DNA of 64,000 bases from Sophora flavescens. Lineage: Eukaryota; Streptophyta; Magnoliopsida; Fabales; Fabaceae. The stretch lies in contig CM061067.1 in the NCBI GenBank assembly GCA_030762895.1, positions 53,345,667-53,409,666 on the forward strand, written 5' to 3'. This document shows, in pieces, positions 11,032-22,909 of this stretch. Below the pieces are notes generated by a model. The model had not been told where the DNA came from. It saw only the letters and a program-made list of their open reading frames with translations, and ran no database searches. How positions within the stretch are numbered: the first letter of the stretch is position 1; each line of letters begins with the position of its first letter. Position numbers and translations under genes: made by a program.

Positions 11032-13423
11032 AAGTGTGTATGTTTGATCAATAATTTTGGTGATACATAAGCAAGTAAATAGACATTGAAAATGGACGGA
11101 GGGACTAACGTGTCATTCGTTTATAAATTTGAGGGAATAATCGATAAATTTATTTATTTTAGGGACAAAAGGTGTCCCTGTATTTTTGAGTGGGACCAAA
11201 TTAAGCATTTAGCCATTAAAAAAATAAGAAAGCAGACTATTTAAACACGAATAACACTAAATTCAGGTGTTAAAAATCATGTATTCTTAGTATTTTTTAT
11301 TTTAGTTTTTTAAGATTATGTGGCTGTTGATGAAATTTTGTGACATTGAACACACTCAATGCATGTCACCTTAACTCCTTGAACCCACCATGACCATCAC
11401 ATTGGTTGTACACTAAAAAAAATTGAATTATATGGATTCTTATAGGTTTCCTGTGTTCTTCCCATCATTATGTTTATTATAAATTTTTTTAACCATTTAT
11501 AACATTGAATATATTAAATATAAACAAAGACATATTAACTATAATGTTATAACTTATTAAACTTTTTTATTATTACACTCACCCATATACACCTTAAAAA
11601 ACTAACATGCAAAAAGAGAAATAGGTAATGAAAGAATTAATCATGATGCATAAAGTTAAAAATTATGGACTGTAGAATACAAAGATACAATAAAAAAAAG
11701 CAAACAATAAAAAAATAAAAACATTTTCAAAACACTAATCTAATCTAACACTCCAGCTCAATTATTTATTCTTTGGAAAAAATCAAAATATCAATGGAGT
11801 TGAACTGAAGCATAATACATTACACGTTAATACAAATAATACAATGACTATTGACATATCACAGCTTGGTCTTCAAAAGTAGATTCAACAGAATCGTTTA
11901 TATATATTAGTATAGATAAAGATAATAGATAAAAGAGCATAATAGCAATGTAAAAGTAATGCAAACAATCAAAACATTACTGCCTCAAACCCATAACCAA
12001 CCCTGCAACTTTGTGTAGAACGTTCTTTGAAGCCATTTTGTTGGCAACACAAATCATATAGTATTTTGCCTATAAAACAAATAAAAATAAAGCATACAGT
12101 ATTCTACACCTTATCATGTACACTGCTGTATGATGCATATATTCTTGTTATATTTTTACGCTACTTTTATTTTTTATTGATTGGCTTGGTATAATGTTTG
12201 GGTATGGAGAGTGTTGGAAGAAGGGCAAATTTACCTTTCATCCCATTATGACTCCCTCTCCCTTCTCTCCCTCTCCCTCTCTCTCTCCCTCTATCTCCTA
12301 TCCCTCTCTTTCTTTCTGTATCCTCCTCTCCCTCAACTTGTATTTGTCTCTGGTTATTCAGTTTTGTGTGTTATGGAAGAGATGCAACTTCCTCTGACAT
12401 TTTTTTTTTAAAGATAGTGGGTGACGGTTGCTTTTTCTTTTTTTTGACGATAGTTTTTTCAATTATAGAGTAGCATAGTCATTTTTTTCCCTCAACCAAC
12501 CAATGAGATTCAAGATTTTCGTAAGTTATAGGGGCAAATTAGGTAACCTACAGTCAGTAAAAACAATAAATGTATATCATACAATATCATATAAAACAAA
12601 CAGCACCTTGTAGCTGCTTGCTTGATTTCTTCTTTCTGGGTAAACTTTGGAATTTTCACCAATTGCACGATTCCTCGTTCGAACGCCGATCACAGTTTAT
12701 ACCCAAAAGACAGACTATTTGACAAAAATTGAATACTTTTGTAGGATAGGCACAATAATGTAAGGAGATCTGTACAGTGTCATATAATACACTGTAAATA
12801 TGGACAACGACGCAAATATACTTATCACTTTGTCAAAGGAAAAATAATATATGAAAGAAATAAAATCCATATCACAGGGAAACCTCAAAGAAATCAGGAA
12901 GCCCAAGTAATGACCCCAAAGAATAGAAAATAAATCAGGAACGTACCAGATTTGGTAGGGTCGATGTTGGTATTGGGCAATATGTCGGTACGGTATTTTA
13001 CTATTTCATGTCCGCAAAAGAAAATGTTAATTCTATACTTTTTTTAAGTGCATTCTATTTCGCTTTCCCGTACTGATCACCCTTTTTTTTGTAGATGGTT
13101 TGGATTTTGGAAGATAGATGCGGTTTATCCCTATTTGTTGCAGGCTTTTACAACCGTTTTTTGTGTTTTCAAATTTTGAAATATAGAAGCAGTTTGAATT
13201 GAGTCTGCTTTATTTCAATTCCTTCACTCTCCCACGTTTGCATTAACTGTCATTCTGGAAACGGAATCCCACTTCCCATTCCTCACCAAACCAAAAGGAC
13301 GTGCACAACCGTTTAATTTCTCTCTCTAAATCCCTGAAAGTAACTGAAATCAAAACTGCATAATAATAGACCATATCATATATTCAATACTTATAGTTAG
13401 GAAGGGTATTTTAGGGGTATATT
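11032..13423 (-). other. Helitron copy B 5' leader
   Basis: About 2.4 kb of non-coding AT-rich DNA, duplicated at 1486-3877 in copy A. It includes the CT-rich tract at 12240-12332. I see no conserved coding frame in it. Confidence 0.7.
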
Positions 13424-13492
13424 TGTCATATTCAAAATATGACACCAAGTAACTGTTGTTTTTGCAAGTCTGCCATTATAGTATTGTATAGA
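13424..13492 (-). repeat. Helitron copy B 5' terminus and subterminal palindrome
   Basis: The terminus TCTATACAATAC ends at 13492 and is flanked by host A on the minus strand. The palindrome TGTCATATT-CAA-AATATGACA occupies 13424-13444. The block differs from copy A at only a few bases. Confidence 0.82.
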
Positions 13493-13786
13493 TTTATGTT
13501 TTCCTGGTATAATAATAAATATTTCCCCTTTTATTTAATATATTTTCCATTTCTCCTAAGATCACTCCTCTGCAAATCCCAATTTTCATTCATTCAAAGA
13601 TAAAAATCCAACCTTTCCCTTTTACCACTGCTCCTCTGTTTCATCGACTGCGGGATTTGATTTCAAATTTCAGTTTCAGACCCATATATATAAAATAAAA
13701 CAGAGACTGTAATAGTATAGTAATAGCTATATCTAATTTCTAATTGATTCAGATTTCAGTTCAGGTGAATTCTTTGTATTCAGAAA
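13493..13786 (+). promoter_or_regulatory. Upstream/5' UTR remnant of a type-B ARR gene copy
   Basis: Non-transposon DNA between the Helitron 5' end and the first ATG of the ARR pseudogene. It is pyrimidine-rich and AT-rich, as plant 5' leaders often are. The Helitron inserted into or next to the promoter of this gene copy. No specific element is assigned. Confidence 0.35.
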
Positions 13787-15203
13787 ATGACAGTGGAGAA
13801 TTTAATGGATGATTCCAGTGACCAGTTTCTGATTATGACCCCACATGCCTCTTCGTTCTGGAAACTCTGCTTCGAAGATGTCAATATCACGGTTTGCTTC
13901 TTCTACTTTTACTTCCTTCTGGTTTATCCTTCATAATGATTTTGATTTGGGTTTTGTTCTTTGGAGATTTTGAGGTTCGGTTTGATGAAGAATCTATTAC
14001 TCTCTGTTTCAATCATATTGTTTCTGGGGTGTACTAATTCTAATTCCCAGTCAACCACAACATTTTTATGCATAATTTTTATTAGTTTATGAAATGTTGG
14101 GTTCAATTGTGTAGTAGTAACTAACATGTTTTTCACTTTAGTTCGGTAACTCGACAGAATTCACTTTCAACTAGGGCGTTGGTTTTTTTACTGTATGTTG
14201 TTGCTTGGTTTCAATGCCGTATCTAACTATTTTGTTCACCGTTGGAAATTTTATTTAATGAACATTCCGCAATTTTTTGTGTTCTGGATGGATATGCAAT
14301 GTTGTGATTGTACTATATTCTTGCTCTTTAAGAATGATATTTATTTTAGTTATGGCTTGTGGATTTTGCAGTAATCACAACCAATCAAGCAACAACGGCA
14401 TTGAATTTGTTGAGAGAAAACAAAGACAAGTTTGACCTGGTAATCAGCGATGTGCACATGCTGGACATGGATGGATTGAAGCTAGTGGGATGATAAGTAG
14501 ATCGAACTCTCCTTCGGATTTGAATGTGCATGGATTTCCTTCTTCTGGATCAATCACAAAATTTAATCAACTCCACCAACGATCAACTTAAGTTCCAGTC
14601 AGCCATAGTACTTGTTAATCAGAATGGTGTTTAGGGAATGCCAGTGTCCGTGGGGCTTGATCAATTGCAACAAAATAAAAGCATGGTTTCTGTTCAAAAC
14701 CTGACCCCTGTTATTGATGCTACAACAACTTTGCCCATCTCAAATAACGTGGCATCTTTACCCTTGCAATGGGGGAATATGGGAGGTCCTTCATCTGTCA
14801 CTTCACTGTGCGGTCAACCCCACACTTCGAAGACGGATATGCACTCCCAAGGAGTGAGTTTTACTAATAGACCCAGACTTATGAGCAGTAATGTGCCACT
14901 TCAAGATTGGAATGACCATAATCAGTACGCCTTTTACCATTCAAATGTTATCTGTAGCTCAATAAACTCTCTTGAGTCCAGTTAATGGTGTTGTTGGTCC
15001 ATTAGACCGTACTCCAACAAACTCAAATGTTCTCAGACTTTAATTTTTGTGATCCATTACAAATGAAGCGTGATGGGGTTAACTGAAGAGACCTCATTGC
15101 AACAACATCGGGTAATATTTTGAACCCGCAGAAGTCGCAATACAGTCGCTTCTCTAGTAATCTTGGTTCACTGGAAGACTTTGTCAGTTCAATGATGAAA
15201 GAG
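13787..15203 (+). pseudogene. Type-B response regulator (ARR-B) pseudogene, internally deleted
   Basis: Type-B ARRs are nuclear transcription factors of cytokinin phosphorelay, with a receiver domain, a GARP DNA-binding domain and a Gln-rich C-terminus. Exon 1 (13787-13891) has the start MTVENLMDDSSDQF. A small deletion then shifts the frame before the DPTCL..LETLLRRCQYH end and the GTTTGC donor. Exon 2 starts after TTTTGCAG at 14372 and carries receiver text including FDLVISDVHMLDMDG; the expected phospho-acceptor Asp of VISDV is present. It then jumps at about 14490 straight to C-terminal text (SRSNSPSDLNVHG, later GLDQLQQNKS, SLEDFVSSMMKE). The second half of the receiver and all of GARP are missing, and several frame breaks follow. 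It is not functional. Confidence 0.82.
14292..14343 (+). repeat. 52-bp inverted repeat, left arm (in ARR intron 1)
   Basis: An identical reverse-complement copy sits at 23439-23490, 9.1 kb away. The arm lies in the intron just upstream of the receiver exon, so the far arm is probably another fragment of the same gene family. Confidence 0.85.
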
Positions 15204-15534
15204 GTAATAACGTATATGCAATTTGAGAGTTTTCCCATAGATGTTTATGTATGATTCTTTTAATACATTGACTGCAATCTATCCTCACATGCTTGATAGT
15301 GGCTTAAAACTAATCAAATTTCTGATTTATTTCCCTGATACATCATTTATTTATTTATTTATTTTACCATTGACAATTACAACATTTGTAGGTCTTTTGA
15401 GCTAATAGTTATCATCTCCGCCATAATTTTCACTTTCTGGCCTCACATACTAGTGTTTTATGTTAGTCTCCTTTGATTAAGCTCGTGTAGAAATTAATAA
15501 AAAATTATGCTAACAAGTCTTTTGTTTTGAAGAC

Positions 15535-16506
15535 AGAGAGTAAAGAACATACTTTCAATTCCTAAGTGATTAACAGCAGCAACAAACTTGCGGCAGCTCC
15601 ACAGACCAGACAACCCGAGGCTTCTTCTGTGCTGATGGGTCCTCATTATCATGATCATTCTCTTCATCCTCATCTTCTTTGTCATCTTGATCCTTCCTCT
15701 TTTTATTCAGCTTCGTTGCCACTATCAGAAGGAGGTTTGTCTAGGTTGCTGCCAAATGTTCTTTAGCTCCTCAAGCCTCACAGGTTTCAGCAGATAATCA
15801 CAAGCTTCATGAGAAATCCCCTTCATAACCAGCTTGGTATCACCGTTTACAGACAACATTGAAATCATTGAAGCAATAAATCAAAACAGCCTACTTAAAT
15901 AAGTTTCAGTTTCATATTTATAAAAAATCAAATATGAAACTTAACTGATTTCTTGGGTAGGACTAGAACTACTAGTAAATAAACAGAATATAGTTGAATA
16001 TTTATACAATGATCATTAGAAAACCAAAACCTCATTATTTGAAATCTAAGGCAGTGTTTGGTTTGTTTTTTCCTTCATTTTCGGTTGATATGTTTTAACT
16101 TTTATTGCAAAAATCCCACTTTGTTTTTACTTTATTTATTGTTTTCAAGCTTTTGTGGAGGAATTGAAATTATGAACAAAAACATATCAATTGAAAATCA
16201 AGACAGAAAACAAACTAAATGCCCTCTAAATATCCTAACTATCTAACTTGATAAATAGTTATATAAATAATTGATAGTGGGAATCAAAATGAAGAAATAA
16301 TAAAAAGATGAACAACAGAAGTTTCATATAAGATCCCCTCTACTTATGACAGGTAGGTCCATCTCAAGACCAACACGTTCAAGTAGCTTAAATCCATCCA
16401 TGTCCGGCATGTGCACATAGTTGATTATCAGGTCAAACTTGTCTTTATTTCCTCTCAACAAATTCAATGTCGTTGTTTCTTGATTGGTTGTGGTGGCCAT
16501 AACTAA
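15535..16506 (-). pseudogene. Second type-B ARR fragment, inverted (receiver to start of GARP)
   Basis: On the minus strand, about 16506-16334 encodes receiver text close to that at 14372 (FDLIINYVHMPDMDGFKLLE, then GLEMDLPVI), ending at an AA|GTAGAG donor-like site. After a gap, 15862-15545 encodes the second half of the receiver (GDTKLVMKGISHEACDYLLK, then PVRLEELKNIWQ). An acidic stretch and the start of GARP follow (KKPRVVWSVEL, then KFVAAVNHLGIE in a shifted frame). The expected phospho-acceptor Asp is replaced by Tyr (VINYV). The acceptor AG of the second exon is lost and frames shift. This fragment holds much of what the plus-strand copy lacks. Confidence 0.82.
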
Positions 16507-18461
16507 AATCAATATAAATATAAAAGTGGAATATGAAGTTTTACCGTACTTCCTACACCATTTAAGGATAATAAATTAGTATTTTATTGAATATATTTTT
16601 CTTTTTTTTATATTATGATTTTGTTATAATATTTTATAGGTTGCTTTAATGGATAGAAATACATTTATGATGAAAGGAAGTTTACGTATAGGGCTCTCCT
16701 GCATAGATGGTTGGTAATGACAATATTGACCAATTTCACGTTTTTTATCTTCTTCCCTGGTTCCAAAAAATTAAATCAATCTTCTCTCTTTTATTTCTCT
16801 TCTTCTACCATCTTCAATCGGAATTTTCGCTCTCCAATCTGCATTCATTATCATGTAATTTTAAATTCCTAATTTCAATTTCAGAAGAGAAAAGAAGATG
16901 AAGGTGAAAGTGCAAGGAAAAGTGTAGAATCTTGGGAGATAGATGAGTTTGGGGAAAACGATGGAGGTAAGGCTCCCTTCTCTTTTTCATTTTCACTCTC
17001 TCTACTGCCTCTCTTAATTTTTGTGTATGCTTGATTTATATCATCTGCACATGATTTGTTTGATGAAAGTTCATCGGTGTGTTTGGGAGGAATGGGTGTT
17101 GGGGACGGCAAACATGAAGCCTCTCTTTACTGTTACATACTCAATGATGTCTCGATGGGGAAATTTCAGTTGGGTAGTATGGGTAGTTATGTATCTTTAG
17201 CACCTAAGCTTCTACTCTGCAAAGTATATACCCATATGCAATTAGGGTATGTGATTTCCTTCTACCACATTAAAAGTCTCACTAGGCATTCACAGTGTTT
17301 ATGGTTTAAAGGAAACTAAAAGCAAGTAGTGGCTTTGATTTACATAATTTGCCTTAATTCCATTTTTAATGGTTTTGTATATGGGTTTAATTTATTTTTC
17401 AACGTTAACTATGATTTGGCTCAAAAAATTTCAATTACAAATCTGAATTAAAAATGAAATTAAATGTTTTTAATTTTCTGGCCCTATGTTATGCACTTAT
17501 GGGTGTATTGCTTAAGATCATATATAATGAGAGATTGCCATTGTTTTGCTACTATTCTTTGGAGTGTTTCAAAGTGATTGGGGTAGAAGGGTATGTGGGG
17601 AGGAATTGCAACAGGGACAAGGGGTTCTGTTATAATGGGGTTATTGCTGGAAAGGAATATGCAAGAGCTGTCTTGTGCTCCATGCATGCTTGGAAATGAT
17701 TCTGGACTTAACTTGCATGTTGTTAGAGATGTTCATTGTGACTAACTGACTTTTTATTTTTTTTATTTTTTTGAACACATGATTTAGGAATTGCCTATAG
17801 ATATGATAGACTGATATAAATATGAGTGTGCATCGAGATATCTCATATTTTGAAGAAGAGTAGACATATCATATGCAATTATGAGTGTGTTTCCTGAGTG
17901 TAGATTTAAAAGGTACAAATAAAAGAGTTTTAGCTTTTTAGCTTCTTCATTGTTTTATCATCTGATTTGAAATTATGCTATATATGTCTCTCAGGGTATT
18001 ATTTCAAGATTTTTGTCGACATTAATTCCTTATTCAGGTCAATCTTTTTGGTCTCTTACCTTTCTAATGACGCTATATTTCTCAGTCCGGAGATGAAAGG
18101 GAGATATGCTTAAGAAGAAGTTATTTCACAAATATGAACGAGAAGGTCATCGGATTTCCTTATTCAGGTCAATCTTTTTGGTCTCTTAACTTGCAACATG
18201 TGTGTAATGATTTACTGCTATTTATGGGAGATATCATTCAGGTTTAATTTTATTTTTTTTAAATGAAGATTTGTAGATTCATCTAGATAGCTCAAGCAGG
18301 TAAATGCTATCAACATGATCTAATCGGTCAATATTTTTGAATATTGAATAGTAGATAGCTTTTCCAGAAACAATTTTAAGTATTATATTGTATTGTATAT
18401 GCCTAGATCTTTATCTCTATAGTTTGGTGAATTGTTGGCTTAATTGCTTTTATTTATTTGA
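16507..18461. other. AT-rich stretch without recognisable genes
   Basis: Contains short open frames and splice-like sites, including a Lys/Glu-rich piece at about 16884-16975 ending before GTAAGG. It also has a direct repeat of about 35 bp (18026-18062 and 18157-18193, with the core TTCAGGTCAATCTTTTTGG). No piece matches a protein I know. It may hold further exon or intron scraps of the genes sampled nearby. Confidence 0.4.
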
Positions 18462-18693
18462 AAAAGCCCATGAATATAAACAACAATTATTGAATATTTT
18501 GGGAATCGTTTACCACTACAAGAAGATGAAAGAAATGAGTATTGTGGAAAGGAAAGCAAATTTTGTTCCAAGAGTTTGTATATTTGGGGGGAAAGCATTT
18601 GCTACGTATGTGCAAGCCAAGAGAATTGTGAAATTTATCACAGATGTTGGTGCTACAGTTAATCATGATCCTGAAATAGGAGATCTACTTAAG
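18462..18693 (+). pseudogene. Orphan exon of plastidial alpha-1,4-glucan phosphorylase
   Basis: An open exon encoding HEYKQQLLNILGIVYHYKKM, then ERKANFVPRVCIFGGKAFA, then IVKFITDVGATVNHDPEIG, ending LLK before a GTAGAT donor. This is unmistakably an internal C-terminal-domain exon of plant starch phosphorylase (PHO1/PHS1 type), the plastid enzyme that adds or removes glucose from starch chains with Pi and PLP. Neither the preceding nor the following phosphorylase exon is found nearby, so it is an isolated exon, not a gene. The reading frame is intact, which suggests a fairly recent copy. Confidence 0.86.
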
Positions 18694-20682
18694 GTAGATG
18701 TCTCTGTTTTCTTAGAGTTCTTTTTTGTTTGTTAGTTTATGTTTTGTCCAAGAGTTCTTAGGCATGCAATTGTCGAAGGTACAATATTATGCCAAAAGAA
18801 AAGTGTCAACTGGCTAAGGATCCCAACACTTTGCAAGGACTATTTAATGTTCTTCTAGGTAATTTTGATTTTTGAATGCAAATTTGAATTCACACGCGCG
18901 CGCACACACACACGCACACGCACACACACTCGCCATGATATATCTGATCCATGCATGATATCATGAAAAATGGATACACACACACACATATATTTGTTTC
19001 TAGGTTGCAGCAGCCGTGTGTGTGGGAATTGGCAACAAGAGCTTGAAAATGCTCCAACTCTTTTCTATCTAAAAGAAATATAGCATATAAGATAGTAGAC
19101 CAACAAGAAGGTACTGATTTTTGCAAAACTGAAAGTAGGGGTGTGGTGTTTGATTAGTATATTGTGTTGGATATTTTTTGCTGATTATAAAAGGTTCAAA
19201 CTGCTTTGAGCTTTCTACCTGACATGAGGATACTGCAGTGACTATAAAACGAACCTATATGCTTAGACAATATTTTAGTGGTTGTTCCTTATAAAAGGTT
19301 CAATCTTTCATTTCTCTCCCCTCTATTCTTCTCATTTTATAGATAATAACTCTTAACCATTGTTTTGGTAGAGGGTGGTGTGTAATTTTACATGTTATTC
19401 ATGCTCAACATCCTATACACATTTAATAAAATGTTTTGTGATTTCAGGCTATACAAGGGATCGTTCCTCTATGGGGAAGACAAGTTACAAGTAAGTTGGC
19501 GATCTTAGTTTGCACTATACTTTAAAGTGCATTCTTACTGAATTGTTGCTTTGGCATGCAAGTTGATACTTTTTAGATTTTAGTACTTCAATCTTTCATC
19601 GAGTTTTTCATTACTTGTCATCTCCTGCTGCTCATTGAACCAGTTTATTATATATATTAACTTTAGCTATTTCATTTATTCTTCGGCTGGGAGAGAATAA
19701 CATATTTATAGAACTAAAGAGAATGACACATTGTAATATATGTTGTAGTTCAAGTCCCATTTTGATGATGAATCAATATTGTGCTAATATACTGTCATTG
19801 GTGGGGACCCAGTATGCTTTCCTATTATAGTATTAGTCATTGTTCTATATAGCTAGCAAAATAATATAATTCTCTGCCAAAAAAAGGGACCAATACTATA
19901 GAATAATTAGTGGAATTTTAGACATTCTTTTAAAGAGGGTTATGAAATGAACCAATATGTTCTTTTATTGTCTTTTTCAAGGTTTCATGCCAGAGTTTTT
20001 AAGGATAAATTCTTGCTATTGCATCTGCCAAGGTTAGGTTGGCATATGATAGAATAGGAGGATATTAAAAGAGGAAATGATACTGGAAAAGATAAGCTGG
20101 TAAACTCATATAGTTATACTAACTCTGGTTTGGTGAGCAAATATATAGACAATGATAGTATAAACAAATATTTACTTCAACAGAAATGCTATTGTTCCTC
20201 AATTTGAACCCAAGAAGTGGTGGTATGGGTGATATGGATGCTGGAATGGTGGAATTAGCAGCGATGAATTTCTAGGGGTGTTTCTATAAGTGATTTTAAT
20301 TTGATTTATATATAGAAAAAGAAATTTATTCGAGAAAAGAGAAGTAAAGTACAAGTGTACAACAAGGGAGGATAGCAATATTGGTGGTTGTTTATTTTTC
20401 TGTTGTACATTGCTTAGAAGTTTTAGTATATGCAACTCTATCATCTAAAATAAAATTCTTTGTACCTCCATGATGAAAAAAAAGGAAATGTATTTATTGT
20501 GTGGAATCTCTTTACATCTTGGCGTATGTACTTTCATTATTCATGCTCTTCCCTTGCAATTATCTCTGTATATGTTATGTTTTATCATGCTTTGCTTCAA
20601 TTTAAATTTTTACTTTACATCTTGAAGGCCTAAAATTAAGTTAAATCTAATAATATATTTTGGATGGAGTTGTTCCCTACAG
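18694..20682. other. Stretch with no recognisable gene; CA microsatellite
   Basis: Holds a (CA/CG)n tract at about 18893-18929 and short splice-bounded open pieces (for example about 19448-19490 after TTTCAG). I cannot assign them to any family. There are no transposon ends I can support. Confidence 0.4.
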
Positions 20683-20800
20683 ATTGTGAACAGGATTCAG
20701 AAGTTACGAAAGAAACTTACTTTTGAACCAACTGACATAGTGGAGGTTTACTGTGTCATTGGGTGATGAAAAGCCGGTCTCTGAGTTTTTTGCACTCACG
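20683..20800 (+). pseudogene. Orphan exon resembling the C-terminus of cytosolic isoleucyl-tRNA synthetase
   Basis: After a CTACAG acceptor the sequence encodes IVNRIQKLRKKLTFEPTDIV EVY and, after a 1-2 nt frame disruption, a segment with SLGDEKPVSEF. The first part matches the VNRIQKLRKxxxxEPTD..EVY block near the C-terminus of eukaryotic IleRS, which charges tRNA-Ile in the cytosol. No anticodon-binding or catalytic (HIGH, KMSKS) segment is nearby, so this is a fragment. The assignment rests on one short block and is moderately sure. Confidence 0.6.
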
Positions 20801-22860
20801 GGTAGAATTAAGAATTTTGTACTCCATCTTTCTTGAAAATGCAAGAGAATTCATTTTTGGAAGCTGTAAATCATGCTAAACCAACTCTAGAGTGGAAAAG
20901 GTAAATACATAATTTACCTGAAATCCCAACATGATAGACTATACTATTGCTTTTATTTTTTATTTTTTCGATTTTAGATAAGTTACAGATGATAGCTTCT
21001 AAAGTTGTCTGCATAAACCATTGAATATAGTACAGTCAAATATATCATGGATATGTTTGCTAATAAATTAACTCTTCTTCCAATCTAAAGGTTGCTAAGC
21101 TTCCTCTTTACTTACATGAAGATGATTTATCATATGTTGCTTTCCTCTTCATGAGTATGATATGCATTGAAGTTAGCTAGGAGAATGATATGCTAATTGG
21201 ATGAACTATTGATTTTGTCATCTCCACATTTAAAATTTTGGTTTTACTCAGTAAGGGCACCAAACAAGTAAGGAATTTCTTATGTCTTTGGCTTTAGCTT
21301 ATAATAGGTCAGTTATAGCTCAATTTATCTCCTTTAGCTTGCTCCCTTTCGCTTGCTCTAAATGATGTGCGTTAAGTGATGTTATACTTTCTTCTGAACG
21401 TAAACCAATACCTTTGGTGTTCAACTTACAATGCTATGGAATCTGTAGAGCCTCAGATTATTCCTATTTATTTTTCTCAATTGTGTTACTACTGGGTGTA
21501 GACCTTGGAAAAGAAGTTTGTTGAAAAAGCTGCAGTCAAATCAGCTATGAAAGTAATATTATCAGTTTTATCTCATGCCTCTTAATTTTCCATATCTCAG
21601 TTTTATCATTCACATGACCACTTGCCGAGTAAAAATATTAATATATAATTTTAGTGAAAGTATATGACTGCATGCTAATCCTTCAGCATATATTCAGTCT
21701 GGCTTGTGTTAAACTATTGTAATAAACCACTATCTAATTCCATTGTAGTTCTCCTTTTGAGTACACCCTCTCTACCTCATCTTACAAAATTCTCCTTTGA
21801 ATTAGCCATTTGCAGTTGAGTGATTGAGTTTTAAAAGACTATTCTTTTGCTAAGAATTACTTTTGCTTTAGGATTTGAAATGAGTCTTGCTTAATCTGTT
21901 TTGGGTGGAAAACGTGGATCTCTACTGTATTGCTTTGCATAATTTCCATTTTAGAATTATGGTAAGGTTCGGTAGCTGAGTGTTATAATAGATATACTAT
22001 TTCATAATGTGGTAAAATGGTTTTACTAAATAGACTTCTATCATCCTTGAAGCACCTGGCCATAAAAATCCAGAGCTTTTTTACTCTAATGCTTGGCAAA
22101 ATTCTTATTTAATATTTGAAAAAGGTAAGCAACTCATTGTTTTACAATTTTTAATGTATCTTCTTCGGTGAGAATATATATTCATTGTTTTGTCAAGTAA
22201 AAGCACAATAGTGGGTTTATTTTGATTTTTCTTTTGTAAAGTGCAAAGTGTATAAAGCATACAAACAATTTTATGTGTATGATTTTAAATTTCCCATGAA
22301 TCTGACTATTTGTTTTTGTTGATTGTGCACTATGTGATTCTATATTGGAGTAGGGTATGATCCAGTTAACATACTCTATTATTGAGACGTGTTCTATTGG
22401 ATTGAAAATTTTTCATAATGAAAATTTCCTCCTCCCATTTGTCAAGTTTATTGATAATTTTGATGCAGAATATCATGTCATTGCAAATGATGACTCTCTT
22501 TACTTTTGTTAAATTTTATTCTCACTCAATTACATGAGTGGTTACATATAACATGAATTTAAGATATTATTTTTTAATGTTTTTGGACACTTATTTTAAG
22601 ATATATTCAGAATTATTTTAGTTGAAATGTAAATAACAATTACAATTAAAAGTTGGATTAGATATTATAACAATCCATTTTGAGGTAATTTTAAGGGTTT
22701 TTTATTTTTTTTTTTTACATTTAGGAGTAATTTTTTTGGTGGAAGAGGAAAAGCAAAAAAAAAAACAAACTAATATAATTTTATATGCATTGTCATTGTA
22801 TAAGAGTTTTACATTGATATCCAATTAAATTTTGATAAATTTATAATAACAATAATAATA

Positions 22861-22909
<49 letters not shown>

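Larger units (their letters stand above)
3947..13492 (-). mobile_element. Helitron copy B with decayed RepHel gene
   Basis: A rolling-circle DNA transposon of at least 9.5 kb. Its 5' end is at 13492: on the minus strand TCTATACAATAC, preceded by host A, which matches the TC start and A|T target rule. From the 5' end inward come a subterminal palindrome, an LTR-derived piece (10653-11031), RepHel exon 1 and three repeat exons, then Rep and helicase exons and C-terminal exons. The lower boundary at 3946/3947 is where the 5' end of copy A begins. I see no CTRR terminus with a hairpin between 3947 and about 4190. So either copy A inserted into the 3' part of copy B, or the two are a tandem product with a lost end. 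Confidence 0.85.

Noticed and set aside
16707..17700. Possible short gene upstream of the phosphorylase exon
   Set aside because: Open pieces are short, disagree in frame and match no known protein.
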